Below, piece after piece: positions 17,984 to 25,682 of a DNA stretch of 64,000 nucleotides (position 1 is its first letter; each line of letters starts with the position of its first letter). The translations under genes were made by a program, and so were the position numbers. The notes under the pieces are model-generated. The model was not told where the DNA came from and did not search any database. It was given only the letters and a program-made list of their open reading frames with translations. The stretch is from Verrucomicrobiales bacterium (GTDB taxonomy: Bacteria; Verrucomicrobiota; Verrucomicrobiia; Verrucomicrobiales; DEV007), in the NCBI GenBank assembly GCA_029213005.1, contig JARGPI010000016.1, positions 94,877-158,876 of the forward strand. The letters run 5' to 3'.

Positions 17984-18703
17984 TTATGAATCGGAGAGAA
18001 CTTGCTGCAAATACCGATTTTCCGACTTCCAGTCATCTTCATCCGATGTGGTATCGCGAACCGCTTCAGAAAATGCGATTTTAAAACGCTTCTTTAATCG
18101 GGATCGAATCACACGGAGATTCTCAGTAGATATGGAAAATTCATCTTCGATTGATCTCAACTCTTCAGGAATTTCTTCGGTTAATTTATCTAGGAACGGA
18201 AAGATCCGGAGGAATAGATCCTCCTTTCCCCGGGATTGATAGCTTACACGCAATGTCTCTTTAACGGATTCGACAAGTTCCCTTGCCCATTCCCGGTCGT
18301 AAACCCGGCAAAACCGATCAGAATCCCATTCATCCGGCGGGAATTCACCGTCGTCCCGAACCTCTTCAATACTGACTTCTCTGGAACGATCTCTGCAGGC
18401 GCTTTTTTCGTATCGTATTTTGCTTCTCAGAAAGTTTTCGAGAGCCTTGCAGAGATAAGATCGCAGTGAGCCTTTACTGTGGTCAGCCTTCTGAAACACT
18501 TGTTGGCGTCGCGACAAAAGAAAAAAATCTTGGAATAGGTCCTCCGGATCAAAGGATGGAGGGCACGTTTTCTGCAAGGTTCTCCGAATCGGAACCTGAT
18601 AAATCAACCACAACTCCTCCAATGCCTTTTCTGCCACCTCCGACCGAGAATCTCGGGCAAGTTTGACGAGACCCCATCTTGTTTCCGGAAATAAGCGGCT
18701 CAT
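17984..18703 (-). CDS. ECF-like RNA polymerase sigma factor (kinase-associated type)
   Basis: 239 aa. The N-terminal half resembles sigma-70 region 2 (LWLIYQVPIRRTLQK, DPEDLFQDFFL, KGSLRSYLCKALENFLRSK). The C-terminal half resembles region 4 (SIEDEFSISTENLRVIRSRLKKRFK). Sigma factors of this sort are usual next to Ser/Thr kinases in Planctomycetota and Verrucomicrobiota. It is first in a minus-strand run with three downstream genes. By context, the kinases could control sigma activity by phosphorylation, but no anti-sigma factor is visible. Target promoters cannot be predicted from this sequence alone. Confidence 0.75.
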   Translation of the reverse strand: MSRLFPETRWGLVKLARDSRSEVAEKALEELWLIYQVPIRRTLQKTCPPSFDPEDLFQDFFLLSRRQQVFQKADHSKGSLRSYLCKALENFLRSKIRYEKSACRDRSREVSIEEVRDDGEFPPDEWDSDRFCRVYDREWARELVESVKETLRVSYQSRGKEDLFLRIFPFLDKLTEEIPEELRSIEDEFSISTENLRVIRSRLKKRFKIAFSEAVRDTTSDEDDWKSENRYLQQVLSDS

Positions 18704-18876
18704 TTGTTCATTGGATGTAAATAAAAGCAGATCCGGAATTGGGATGCAAATAAAACCTTCCCAGTTAACGGGAAAGGGTGAAGAGAAACTTTCGTTTCAA
18801 AATCGCGAAACTCCATCACCTTGTTTGCTCCGAAATAAAAGACAGCAATTCAAAACCCAGCTGCCAAGTGCGACAT

Positions 18877-20271
18877 TTATTGGCCCTTCCGTCTCGGGTG
18901 GTATTTTCTCATCCAGGAATCGCCCTGCGCTTCCAATTTTTCCGCCAGCTCGTCGATCATCGATTCGCGGATTTTGATCACTTCGGGATCTTCTTCGTCG
19001 ATCAGATTTTTTGATTCCCAGGGATCGTTTTTTAGATCGTAGAATTCCAGCTGAGGGCGATGAAGAAATTGATCGATCGTCCGGAGTCCGATGGTTTCGG
19101 CACCGCTCTCTCGATTGTTGACCCAGGTTCTCCGCTGAACGGTATCGATCGGAAGCGGGTATTCCGCTCTCCAGAGGATATTCCAGATCAATTTGTAGCG
19201 GGGCCCCCGCAGGGTGCGCATCGGGTAATGGGCAAAGATATCGTGCCCGACATGGCTGAGTAAAGCCCGATCCCAGCCCTCGGGTTCCGGAGTGTCGAGT
19301 ATAGCTAAGATGCTCCGACCGTGCAGCGGGTAGTCAGAGAAATCTGTGCCGGTCCAATCAAGAACCGTCGGAGTGATATCTGAAAATGCGACGAGCGCCC
19401 CGTTCACCGAACCCGGATTGTCCGATCCCGGCTTGCGAACGATAAAGGGCACTCTCACGCCGGGTTCGTAATGGGTTCCCATCGCACCCGGTTCGGAAGT
19501 TCCGTGGTCGGATATAAAAATAACGAGGGTCTCTTCGGTATGTCCGTTTTCCTCGATTGCTTTCAATACCTCGCCCACTCCGAAATCCATTCTCGAGATC
19601 TGCTGATAGTATCCGGCGATGCCTTCGCGAACCTCTTTGTTATCTGGCAAAAACGGAGGAACCTCAATCGCTGCCGGATCGTAGGTGACCGGTGTGTAGC
19701 CTTTATACTCGTTTTTGATGCCCCAGCCCGATCCATCGATCGACGTCGGGTGAGGATCGCTGAAGGAGACGACAAGAAAGAAGGGCGTCTCAGTCCCCTC
19801 ACTCATAAATTTATCCGCCTTCTTTGCCATCGTGACCACATCGCGGGAGCCGCGCTTTTCCAGGTAGTCGATCGGGTATTTTTCCATCGGTCGGATGTGA
19901 TCTTTTCCGATCAAACCGGTTCGGTATCCGTTCCCTTTCAGCATCGCAAAAACCGTTTCGACATCCGGTCTGATCTCCTGATTGTGCTCCCGGTGAGGGT
20001 GAGCGTATTGCCCGTTCGAATGAGTCAGCAGCCCGGTATAAATCACCGCCCGGCTCGGACCGCAGGAAGCGGTAGTCGCGAAAGCCTGCTCAAAGCGAAT
20101 GCCCTCAGCCGCAAACTTGTCGATGTTCGGCGTTTTCACGATCCGGTTTCCATAGCAACCCACATCGAACCAGGATTGGTTGTCGGAAATCAATAGTACG
20201 ACATTTTTCTGACCGGCAGATCCGGTGACGATAGATGCAAAAAGCAGGGTGAAGTAGAGAATTGATTTCAT
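18877..20271 (-). CDS. Secreted Cys-type sulfatase (heparan N-sulfatase-like)
   Basis: 464 aa with signal peptide (YFTLLFASIVTGSAG). Type I sulfatase fold: N-terminal metal site LLISDNQSW, active-site motif CGPSR (TASCGPSRAVIYTG), in which Cys must be converted to formylglycine, then SFSDPHPT and IFISDHGT. Wording of the motifs is closest to N-sulfoglucosamine sulfohydrolases, so a sulfated aminosugar substrate is plausible but inferred. It lies 6 bp downstream of a heparan acetyltransferase-like gene and is surely co-transcribed with it. No sulfatase-maturing enzyme is encoded in the window. Confidence 0.85.
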   Translation of the reverse strand: MKSILYFTLLFASIVTGSAGQKNVVLLISDNQSWFDVGCYGNRIVKTPNIDKFAAEGIRFEQAFATTASCGPSRAVIYTGLLTHSNGQYAHPHREHNQEIRPDVETVFAMLKGNGYRTGLIGKDHIRPMEKYPIDYLEKRGSRDVVTMAKKADKFMSEGTETPFFLVVSFSDPHPTSIDGSGWGIKNEYKGYTPVTYDPAAIEVPPFLPDNKEVREGIAGYYQQISRMDFGVGEVLKAIEENGHTEETLVIFISDHGTSEPGAMGTHYEPGVRVPFIVRKPGSDNPGSVNGALVAFSDITPTVLDWTGTDFSDYPLHGRSILAILDTPEPEGWDRALLSHVGHDIFAHYPMRTLRGPRYKLIWNILWRAEYPLPIDTVQRRTWVNNRESGAETIGLRTIDQFLHRPQLEFYDLKNDPWESKNLIDEEDPEVIKIRESMIDELAEKLEAQGDSWMRKYHPRRKGQ

Positions 20272-20277
20272 TATAAA

Positions 20278-21360
20278 TTAAACACGGATAAAGACTTTGT
20301 TGCGATACATCCAGTAGAGCAGGAGCCAGAAAAACATAACGACGAGGACGGACTCCACAAAAGGCGACCAGACCCCGGTCCAGTCCCAGAAGCCCGCCGG
20401 GAGATGCGTCCGGAAAATACCTTTGGTCCAGTTTTTCATCAGCATTCCCATGAAATAGGCAGCGATCGAATTGACTCCGACTACGACAAAGAAAGTGGTC
20501 CATTTTTTCCAACCCTTGATGTCGACCAGCCAGTAGAGAATCGCGAGAAACCAGATCACGTAGGCGCCGCTGAAAAGCGTCCACGAGGGCGTCCAGAGTT
20601 TCTTGATGATCGGGCAGACGATCCCGAAACTAAGACCCGCGACGAGACAGACGAGCCCACCGAGAAGGAGGCGCTTCAGTTTTATAGACTCGGGTAGCGT
20701 TTTTAGTTTGAGAAGCTGCCCGCACATCAGACCCATCAGCATGGTGACAAAAGACGGAATGAAGTTCAGCGTGGAATAGGTATGTCCCGTGAAAGGTTTT
20801 GGCCTCGGGAACAGATTGAGGAACCAGAGGTCAAACTGCTGGGGAAGGGAGGTGCCGTTTTCGAAGTGGGCTTTGATCCCTCCTTCGAGATAAAGAGGGA
20901 AAAGAACCATCAGGCAGAAGTAGCCGAGAAGCACGCCGATACCTGTGATAAACTGAGTGCGAAAAGAACGTCCCACCAGAAAAAACAGGAAGCCATAGCC
21001 GAGCCCGATTTGGCTCAGGACATTGGTGAAAAGCCAGTTCGTCTCGGGTTTCCTCATCGATTGAAGAAACACACCGAGTAAAATCAGGATCAGGGCCCGC
21101 ACCCAGGCATGACGAAGCCGCGACAGGTAAGGCTCGCCGGAGACTGCCCGTTTTCCATAGGAGTACGGCATCGAGACCCCGACCATAAACATAAAGGCCG
21201 GCTGAATCATATCCCACGCCGAAAATCCGATGACCTTAAACTGGCTGTTCCATTCCGGATGAGTCGTGTTGAAAGCCATCCATTGCATCAGCCCGTTTTC
21301 CGGGTAAGCCGCCGCAACCCTGGCGAGGTTGAATCCGGCCGCCGCGAGCAAAAACATCAC
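20278..21360 (-). CDS. Heparan-alpha-glucosaminide N-acetyltransferase-like membrane protein, start uncertain
   Basis: 360 aa from GTG 21360, about ten membrane helices, DUF5009/HGSNAT-like acyltransferase family (NTTHPEWNSQFK, FMFMVGVSMPYSYG, GVNSIAAYFMG). Human HGSNAT acetylates glucosamine ends of heparan across the lysosomal membrane; the bacterial role is not established. The family motif RLVSLDTYRG is encoded just upstream of the annotated GTG (21364-21393), so the real protein starts further up. In that frame there is no ATG, GTG or TTG before the stop at 21439-21441; beyond it ATG GCC TGA occurs. Initiation at a rare codon, or a nearby mutation, is possible. It is followed by the sulfatase gene. 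Confidence 0.75.
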   Translation of the reverse strand: MMFLLAAAGFNLARVAAAYPENGLMQWMAFNTTHPEWNSQFKVIGFSAWDMIQPAFMFMVGVSMPYSYGKRAVSGEPYLSRLRHAWVRALILILLGVFLQSMRKPETNWLFTNVLSQIGLGYGFLFFLVGRSFRTQFITGIGVLLGYFCLMVLFPLYLEGGIKAHFENGTSLPQQFDLWFLNLFPRPKPFTGHTYSTLNFIPSFVTMLMGLMCGQLLKLKTLPESIKLKRLLLGGLVCLVAGLSFGIVCPIIKKLWTPSWTLFSGAYVIWFLAILYWLVDIKGWKKWTTFFVVVGVNSIAAYFMGMLMKNWTKGIFRTHLPAGFWDWTGVWSPFVESVLVVMFFWLLLYWMYRNKVFIRV

Positions 21361-21447
21361 GATGCCCCGGTAGGTGTCCAGCGAGACAAGGCGCGGTGAA
21401 GGCGTAGGTGGATTTTCCGGATTTTCGATGCCCTCATCTCAGGCCAT

Positions 21448-22013
21448 CCACCAATTTGCGTCAATGCCGTAATGCCGGTTGGACAAGGCGTCGGCTCAAA
21501 AATGATCGTTTCTCAGGCATCGGCGATTCCCCATAAACTAGCGACATTCGCACCTGACTCTTTATCATGAATGATTTAAAATTTTAACTGACCGTTAAAG
21601 ATGCGGTCTTGGATTTCAAGTGGAAAACGAGGCTGTAGGCCTCGCTGTCGTAGTGTGGCAAAACGCCTGTTGGCTAAACCTCATCGCTGGTTTGGGGTTG
21701 GTAGCCGTCGTCTCAGTATATACCGTTTTTACATCGATCGTTTTTCCATCGATATAATCAAGATTCAGGAGTTTCCCGTTGTAAATCAGTCCTTTCAGAT
21801 CACTGGCTTGGAATATGGCTTATTGAACGTGCCCGCTATTTCGGGATGCTCACTCAACTCCACCTCGCTATTGGCGACTTGTGCCTGTTGGAAAGTTTGG
21901 GGCACGAGAAACTCTGTTTACTCCATTGGCGGGCGAAATCCTCTTTACACTAATGAAACTTAACTGATTAACTTGGAGGAAAGCGACCCCAGTGGGTTTC
22001 CTCATCTCGTATT
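21448..22013. other. Gene-poor stretch with decayed sequence
   Basis: About 570 bases without a convincing intact gene. It holds a perfect short inverted repeat, CGAGGC-TGTA-GGCCTCG, near 21628-21645, a hairpin GAGGAAA/TTTCCTC at about 21976-22002 next to the truncated HNH gene, and a possible coding remnant (separate entry). Otherwise nothing recognised. Confidence 0.5.
21616..21819 (-). pseudogene. Possible coding remnant, 67 codons, no start codon
   Basis: The minus frame from 21819 to TGA 21616-21618 reads like real protein (ASDLKGLIYNGKLLNLDYI, DGKTIDVKTVYTE) but has a stop directly upstream and no start codon near its beginning. Just upstream another minus frame also reads protein-like (QVANSEVELSEHPEIAGTF). 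Together they suggest one gene broken by a frameshift. I do not recognise the family. Confidence 0.25.
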
Positions 22014-22190
22014 TCAACTTACACAGGCGAGTGCAAATTTCGACAACTCTGTTGGGCCATTTTCCACGACCGGGATGATGTGATCGATATGAAATGTGGC
22101 TTCTTGACCTAGCTGAGCGAGTCCGCAATACTCACATCGATCCTTGGCGCGTTCGATCATGTCCCGCCGCATGTCGGAAGGAATCGCCAT
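22014..22190 (-). pseudogene. HNH endonuclease, truncated by TGA at the last zinc-binding Cys codon
   Basis: 58 codons from ATG 22190 encode a typical small HNH nuclease: CEYCG zinc pair, FHIDHIIP (HNH His and Asp) and LACVS. At the next codon, where the family has the final Cys of CxxCN, the sequence has TGA (22016-22014), followed by AAT ACG AGA and a second in-frame TGA. The C-terminal third is missing. The ATG overlaps the stop of the upstream 73-aa gene (TGATG), a coupled arrangement. Most likely a decayed gene with two nonsense changes; selenocysteine at the first TGA is considered in the findings and is less likely. Confidence 0.55.
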
Positions 22191-22411
22191 CAGCTTTCCC
22201 CGATCCGACGGGAGCGTAGCTTTAGAAGCGACAATCTTTCAGCCAAGCTGACCAGGCCTTCCGCCTCCGATTTTTCCTCATCAGTTAATAGGAGCCCTTT
22301 GTCTTGCTTATCAAGGAGGTGCTGAAGCCGTTGCGCAACCCCATCAGGTAGTTCAAACTGGACGAGATCATCAGGAAATTCAATTTCAATGGCCAACGAC
22401 ATGGGACACAT
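22190..22411 (-). CDS. Small acidic protein coupled to an HNH nuclease gene
   Basis: 73 aa, not recognised. Leu/Glu/Asp-rich and probably helical (LPDGVAQRLQHLLDKQDKG, LTDEEKSEAEGLV). The stop overlaps the start of the HNH gene (TGATG), so the two are translated together. Pairs of this layout, small acidic protein plus HNH protein, occur in several phyla and are suspected to be toxin-antitoxin-like, but this is inference. No ribosome site stands out. Confidence 0.6.
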   Translation of the reverse strand: MCPMSLAIEIEFPDDLVQFELPDGVAQRLQHLLDKQDKGLLLTDEEKSEAEGLVSLAERLSLLKLRSRRIGES

Positions 22412-22477
22412 TAGTCCCTTGCTGCCGCCTGTGCAATCCTGAGGTTGTTTGTCGGGACTCTTGTGCTATGGAGGCTC

Positions 22478-22915
22478 ATGGAAAATGAAGAGACCGTTTT
22501 TCCCTCGAAAATCGACTGGTGGGTCGGGCTGCTAATGGCTTTGGTCCCGTTTATTCATCTCCCTCTGGGTGTGATGGTGATGGTGAAAGGTCAGGTGATG
22601 TTTGGCTTTATTCTGATTTTCTGGGGGATGATTGTTGCGGCGATTATTGCGGCGCTTTCGTTTCCCTGTCGCTACGTGCTATCACCGACGACTCTCACGA
22701 TCCGTTCCGGGTTGGTGACCGATTCCTTTTCGCTTTCAAAGATAACCGGAATCAAGAAATCGCGGACGGCACAAGCGTCTCCTGCACTGTCGCTGGACCG
22801 TCTCGAGCTCAGTTTGAATGATGATACGAAGCGCGTGATTTCCCCCTCCCGGCAGGACGAATTTATCGCGGCGATCGAAGCTGCGATCCAGCGGAACGCG
22901 AAAGCGGATCAGTAG
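22478..22915 (+). CDS. PH-domain (bPH) membrane protein
   Basis: 145 aa from ATG 22478, preceded by GGAGG; TTG 22445 would add 11 residues and is less likely. Two membrane helices in residues about 17-65 (WWVGLLMALVPFIHLPL; FILIFWGMIVAAIIAAL) are followed by a bacterial PH domain (YVLSPTTLTIRSGLV, SLSKITGIKKS, ALSLDRLELSL). Such proteins are membrane-associated with unknown ligands. The 3' end overlaps the convergent sulfatase gene by 7 bp. Confidence 0.7.
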   Translation: MENEETVFPSKIDWWVGLLMALVPFIHLPLGVMVMVKGQVMFGFILIFWGMIVAAIIAALSFPCRYVLSPTTLTIRSGLVTDSFSLSKITGIKKSRTAQASPALSLDRLELSLNDDTKRVISPSRQDEFIAAIEAAIQRNAKADQ

Positions 22916-24342
22916 TCGCGAAACGGCCCGCGAGGCTCTGCTGCTTCCATTTCGCTGACCCAGTTTTGATACCGGGCTTTCAGTTTTTCCAAAATCTCGG
23001 GCCGGGCTTCTGATAGATCGTTCGATTCGGAGATGTCCTCCTCGAGGTTGAAGAGGCCGCCGCCTTTTTTGCCCATCACGGTCCATTTCCATTTTCCGAC
23101 CCGGGCTCCGATCTCATCTTTCCGCTGCCAGAACATTTCGTTTCGCGGTGATCGTTCGCCTTCACAAATCACGGGCCACCAGTTAAATCCGTCGAAAACG
23201 ATGTCGTCGGGTAGTTTGGTACCGGCTGCTTCTGCGAGGCTGGGCAGAATTTCCAGTGAAGAGAGGAATTCGTGATTCACCGCTCCCTGAGGAACATTGC
23301 CATTTGGCCAGCGCACCAGGCAGGGAACGCGGATGCCGCCCTCCCACATCGTTGATTTCTTACCGTTGAGAGGGGAGTTGTCAGCCCCGCCGCTACCGCC
23401 GTTGTCCGAGAAAAAGATCACGATTGTGTCATCGAGAACGCCCTGTTTTTCGAGGGTATTGAGAATATTTCCGATCGATGCATCCATGCAGGTCACTGCC
23501 GCGCGGTAGTCGCGCTGGCGGGCTTCGTTGGAGACTCGCTTGGCGTTTTCCGCGTAGCGATGGTTCTTTGCGTCGATCAATTCGGTTTCCACTTTCGGGT
23601 ACATTGCCTTGAACTCCTCAGGGGCTTGCACGGAGGATCGGATCGCTGGATCGAGCGCGGATGAATTGTGAGGTGCATTAAAGGGCAGGTAGAGAAAAAA
23701 CGGTTTATCGGTCTTATCTTTCTCTACAAATTGAAGGGCTTCCCTTTCGAAAAGGCCGGTGCAGTAGGTCCCTTTATCTTCTTCGGTCTGAACGAGATTT
23801 CGATACATGCTCGGTACTCCATATCTTTCGTGTGTGTAGTAGTCGATTCCGGTATTGACGAAACCATAGAAATCATCGAATCCCCGGGAGGTGGGGAGGA
23901 AGCGTTTCAGGGTGCCCAGATCCCATTTTCCATAGATGGCGGACCGGTAGCCTGCCGGTTTCAGAAACTGAGGGATGATCTTTTCCCTTTCGTCCATACC
24001 GCCGATCCGCTCGAAGGTGGTTTCGTATTCCGCTGCCGTGTACTTTTTGCCATAGTCGGGGGCTTCGTTGCGGATCATGTCGTAGATGCCGTTCCGTTGG
24101 GGATAGCGCCCGGTTAAAATGGAGGCGCGGGAGGGCGTGCAGGCGCACCAGGATACATAAAAGTTGGTTAGTCGGGTGCCTTCGCGAGCCAGTCGATCGA
24201 GGTTCGGAGTGATGATCCCGTTCCCGAGGATGCCGAGATCATTGTAGCCCTGATCATCGGAGACGATCAGGACGATATTTGGTTTGGCGAATGCGGTTCC
24301 CAACCCAAGGAGAAGTATGGAAAGAATGGTGAGAAGTCTCAT
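22909..24342 (-). CDS. Secreted Cys-type sulfatase
   Basis: 477 aa with signal peptide (LTILSILLLGLGTAFA). Metal site LIVSDDQGYND, formylglycine motif CTPSR (CACTPSRASILTG), FLYLPFNAPH, and second metal site FFSDNGGSGG. Subfamily is arylsulfatase A/B-like; the natural substrate is most likely a sulfated polysaccharide, by context of other sulfatases here. ATG overlaps the stop of the Nramp-like gene by 4 bp (ATGA), so the two form one unit. It needs formylglycine maturation supplied from outside the window. Confidence 0.88.
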   Translation of the reverse strand: MRLLTILSILLLGLGTAFAKPNIVLIVSDDQGYNDLGILGNGIITPNLDRLAREGTRLTNFYVSWCACTPSRASILTGRYPQRNGIYDMIRNEAPDYGKKYTAAEYETTFERIGGMDEREKIIPQFLKPAGYRSAIYGKWDLGTLKRFLPTSRGFDDFYGFVNTGIDYYTHERYGVPSMYRNLVQTEEDKGTYCTGLFEREALQFVEKDKTDKPFFLYLPFNAPHNSSALDPAIRSSVQAPEEFKAMYPKVETELIDAKNHRYAENAKRVSNEARQRDYRAAVTCMDASIGNILNTLEKQGVLDDTIVIFFSDNGGSGGADNSPLNGKKSTMWEGGIRVPCLVRWPNGNVPQGAVNHEFLSSLEILPSLAEAAGTKLPDDIVFDGFNWWPVICEGERSPRNEMFWQRKDEIGARVGKWKWTVMGKKGGGLFNLEEDISESNDLSEARPEILEKLKARYQNWVSEMEAAEPRGPFRDY

Positions 24343-25610
24343 GATGCAGGTGCAGTGATTGTCTGGATTTTGGAGATCACATTTTTACCGGTGGTCCCGG
24401 CCACCGCAAGGGTCAAAATCATAGCAAAGCTCGTGATAATCAGCGCCCAGAGCGGTGGTTTGGCGGTCTCTTTAAAGAATTGTCTCCATCCCAAATAGAG
24501 TAAACCGGCGACTACCGCCGGTCCACCAACCACAGTGGAGGCCTGTGCAATGACGATCGTAGTAGTTCGGTCAAATTCACCGACCAGTGAGGCGATTCCG
24601 ATTATCATTCCGACGATCAATGCGAGGGCGGTCAAATGGCGGGCGCCTTTGTTTTGCAGTGAACTGCCGAGGCCGATACCGTCGGAAAACACATGTCCTC
24701 CAATCATGGCATTGACGAGAAACGAACTGAATGCGCCGGCGAGAAATCCAAAGCAGAAAATCCAACTCGCAGCGGCTCCGAACGAGGCTTTTAACTGTGC
24801 CGACATTTTACCGGCATCGCTCAGTTCTTCCGGCGAAACTTTACCGTAGAAAGTTGCGGCGGATGTCATCATAATCACTGATGTGACTCCAACAAGCACG
24901 CACATACCGAGGAAGGAATCGATGAACCCCTCTCTCACTTTATCGGGGCCCCAGCCTTTTTCCCGAACGAGGTAGCCTTGATAAAAAGCTCCCGCGACGG
25001 AGAAGGTGGTAGCGATTAATCCCATCAGGATGAGGAGCTGGTCGGTGTTGCTGAAGGGTGAAAAATCGGGAATTAAACCGGCGAGAATTCCGGAGATGGA
25101 TGGCTTAGCGAAGACCAGGTTAACGAGGAAGGCCGCGACCATCATCAGAACCATGACTTTCATGATTTTTTCGACCTGTTTGTAGAGGTTTTTGGCGAAG
25201 TAGAGAATTCCGATGATACATAAATTGACCGCGAGGAGCAGACCGACAATTGCGGAGGTGGGTAGCTTTTTGCCCTCCCCGATCAGTGGTTCGATACCGG
25301 CGATGACGGCCATGTTGTTACTTGATTGAAATCCGGCCACAATCAGGAAGAAAGATATACCGATAACCCATCCGGCCCATTTTCCGAGTCGGGCACTCAA
25401 TTCCTGGCAAAGTGACTTTTCGAGCGTTGCGCCGAGCCACGATGCTAATGACGCGACACCGATCAGGAGGATCAGCAAAGTCACCATGAGCCAAAGCATA
25501 TGGTACCCGAAGGCAGCTCCGACCTTGGTACTTGTGGTAATACTTCCCGGGCCCAGAACGACCGCTGCGACCACAATAGCGGGCCCGATTTGACGAAGAC
25601 GATTCAGCAT
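24339..25610 (-). CDS. Nramp-family-like transporter lacking the canonical metal-site residues
   Basis: 423 aa, about 11 membrane helices, APC/LeuT-type Nramp fold. The TM1 wording GPGSITTSTKVGAAFGYHML aligns with the Nramp TM1 segment, but the metal-binding DPGN is GPGS. In TM6 the usual MPHN is absent (FSVAGAFYQGYLV instead). It therefore probably does not carry Mn/Fe by the standard mechanism; Nramp-related Mg transporters and uncharacterised branches also lose these ligands. Coupling with a sulfatase gene (4-bp overlap) raises the possibility of a sulfate- or sugar-related role, but that is speculation. Confidence 0.75.
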   Translation of the reverse strand: MLNRLRQIGPAIVVAAVVLGPGSITTSTKVGAAFGYHMLWLMVTLLILLIGVASLASWLGATLEKSLCQELSARLGKWAGWVIGISFFLIVAGFQSSNNMAVIAGIEPLIGEGKKLPTSAIVGLLLAVNLCIIGILYFAKNLYKQVEKIMKVMVLMMVAAFLVNLVFAKPSISGILAGLIPDFSPFSNTDQLLILMGLIATTFSVAGAFYQGYLVREKGWGPDKVREGFIDSFLGMCVLVGVTSVIMMTSAATFYGKVSPEELSDAGKMSAQLKASFGAAASWIFCFGFLAGAFSSFLVNAMIGGHVFSDGIGLGSSLQNKGARHLTALALIVGMIIGIASLVGEFDRTTTIVIAQASTVVGGPAVVAGLLYLGWRQFFKETAKPPLWALIITSFAMILTLAVAGTTGKNVISKIQTITAPAS

Positions 25611-25682
25611 GGACCGATGCTAACCATATCGGGGAAGCATGAAAACACCGGAAAGCGCCGGAATTGTGTGAGGACGCCGGAA

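Noticed and set aside
21628..21645. Short inverted repeat CGAGGC-TGTA-GGCCTCG as a terminator or insertion-sequence end
   Set aside because: No T-run follows on either strand and no transposase or second copy is found in the window.
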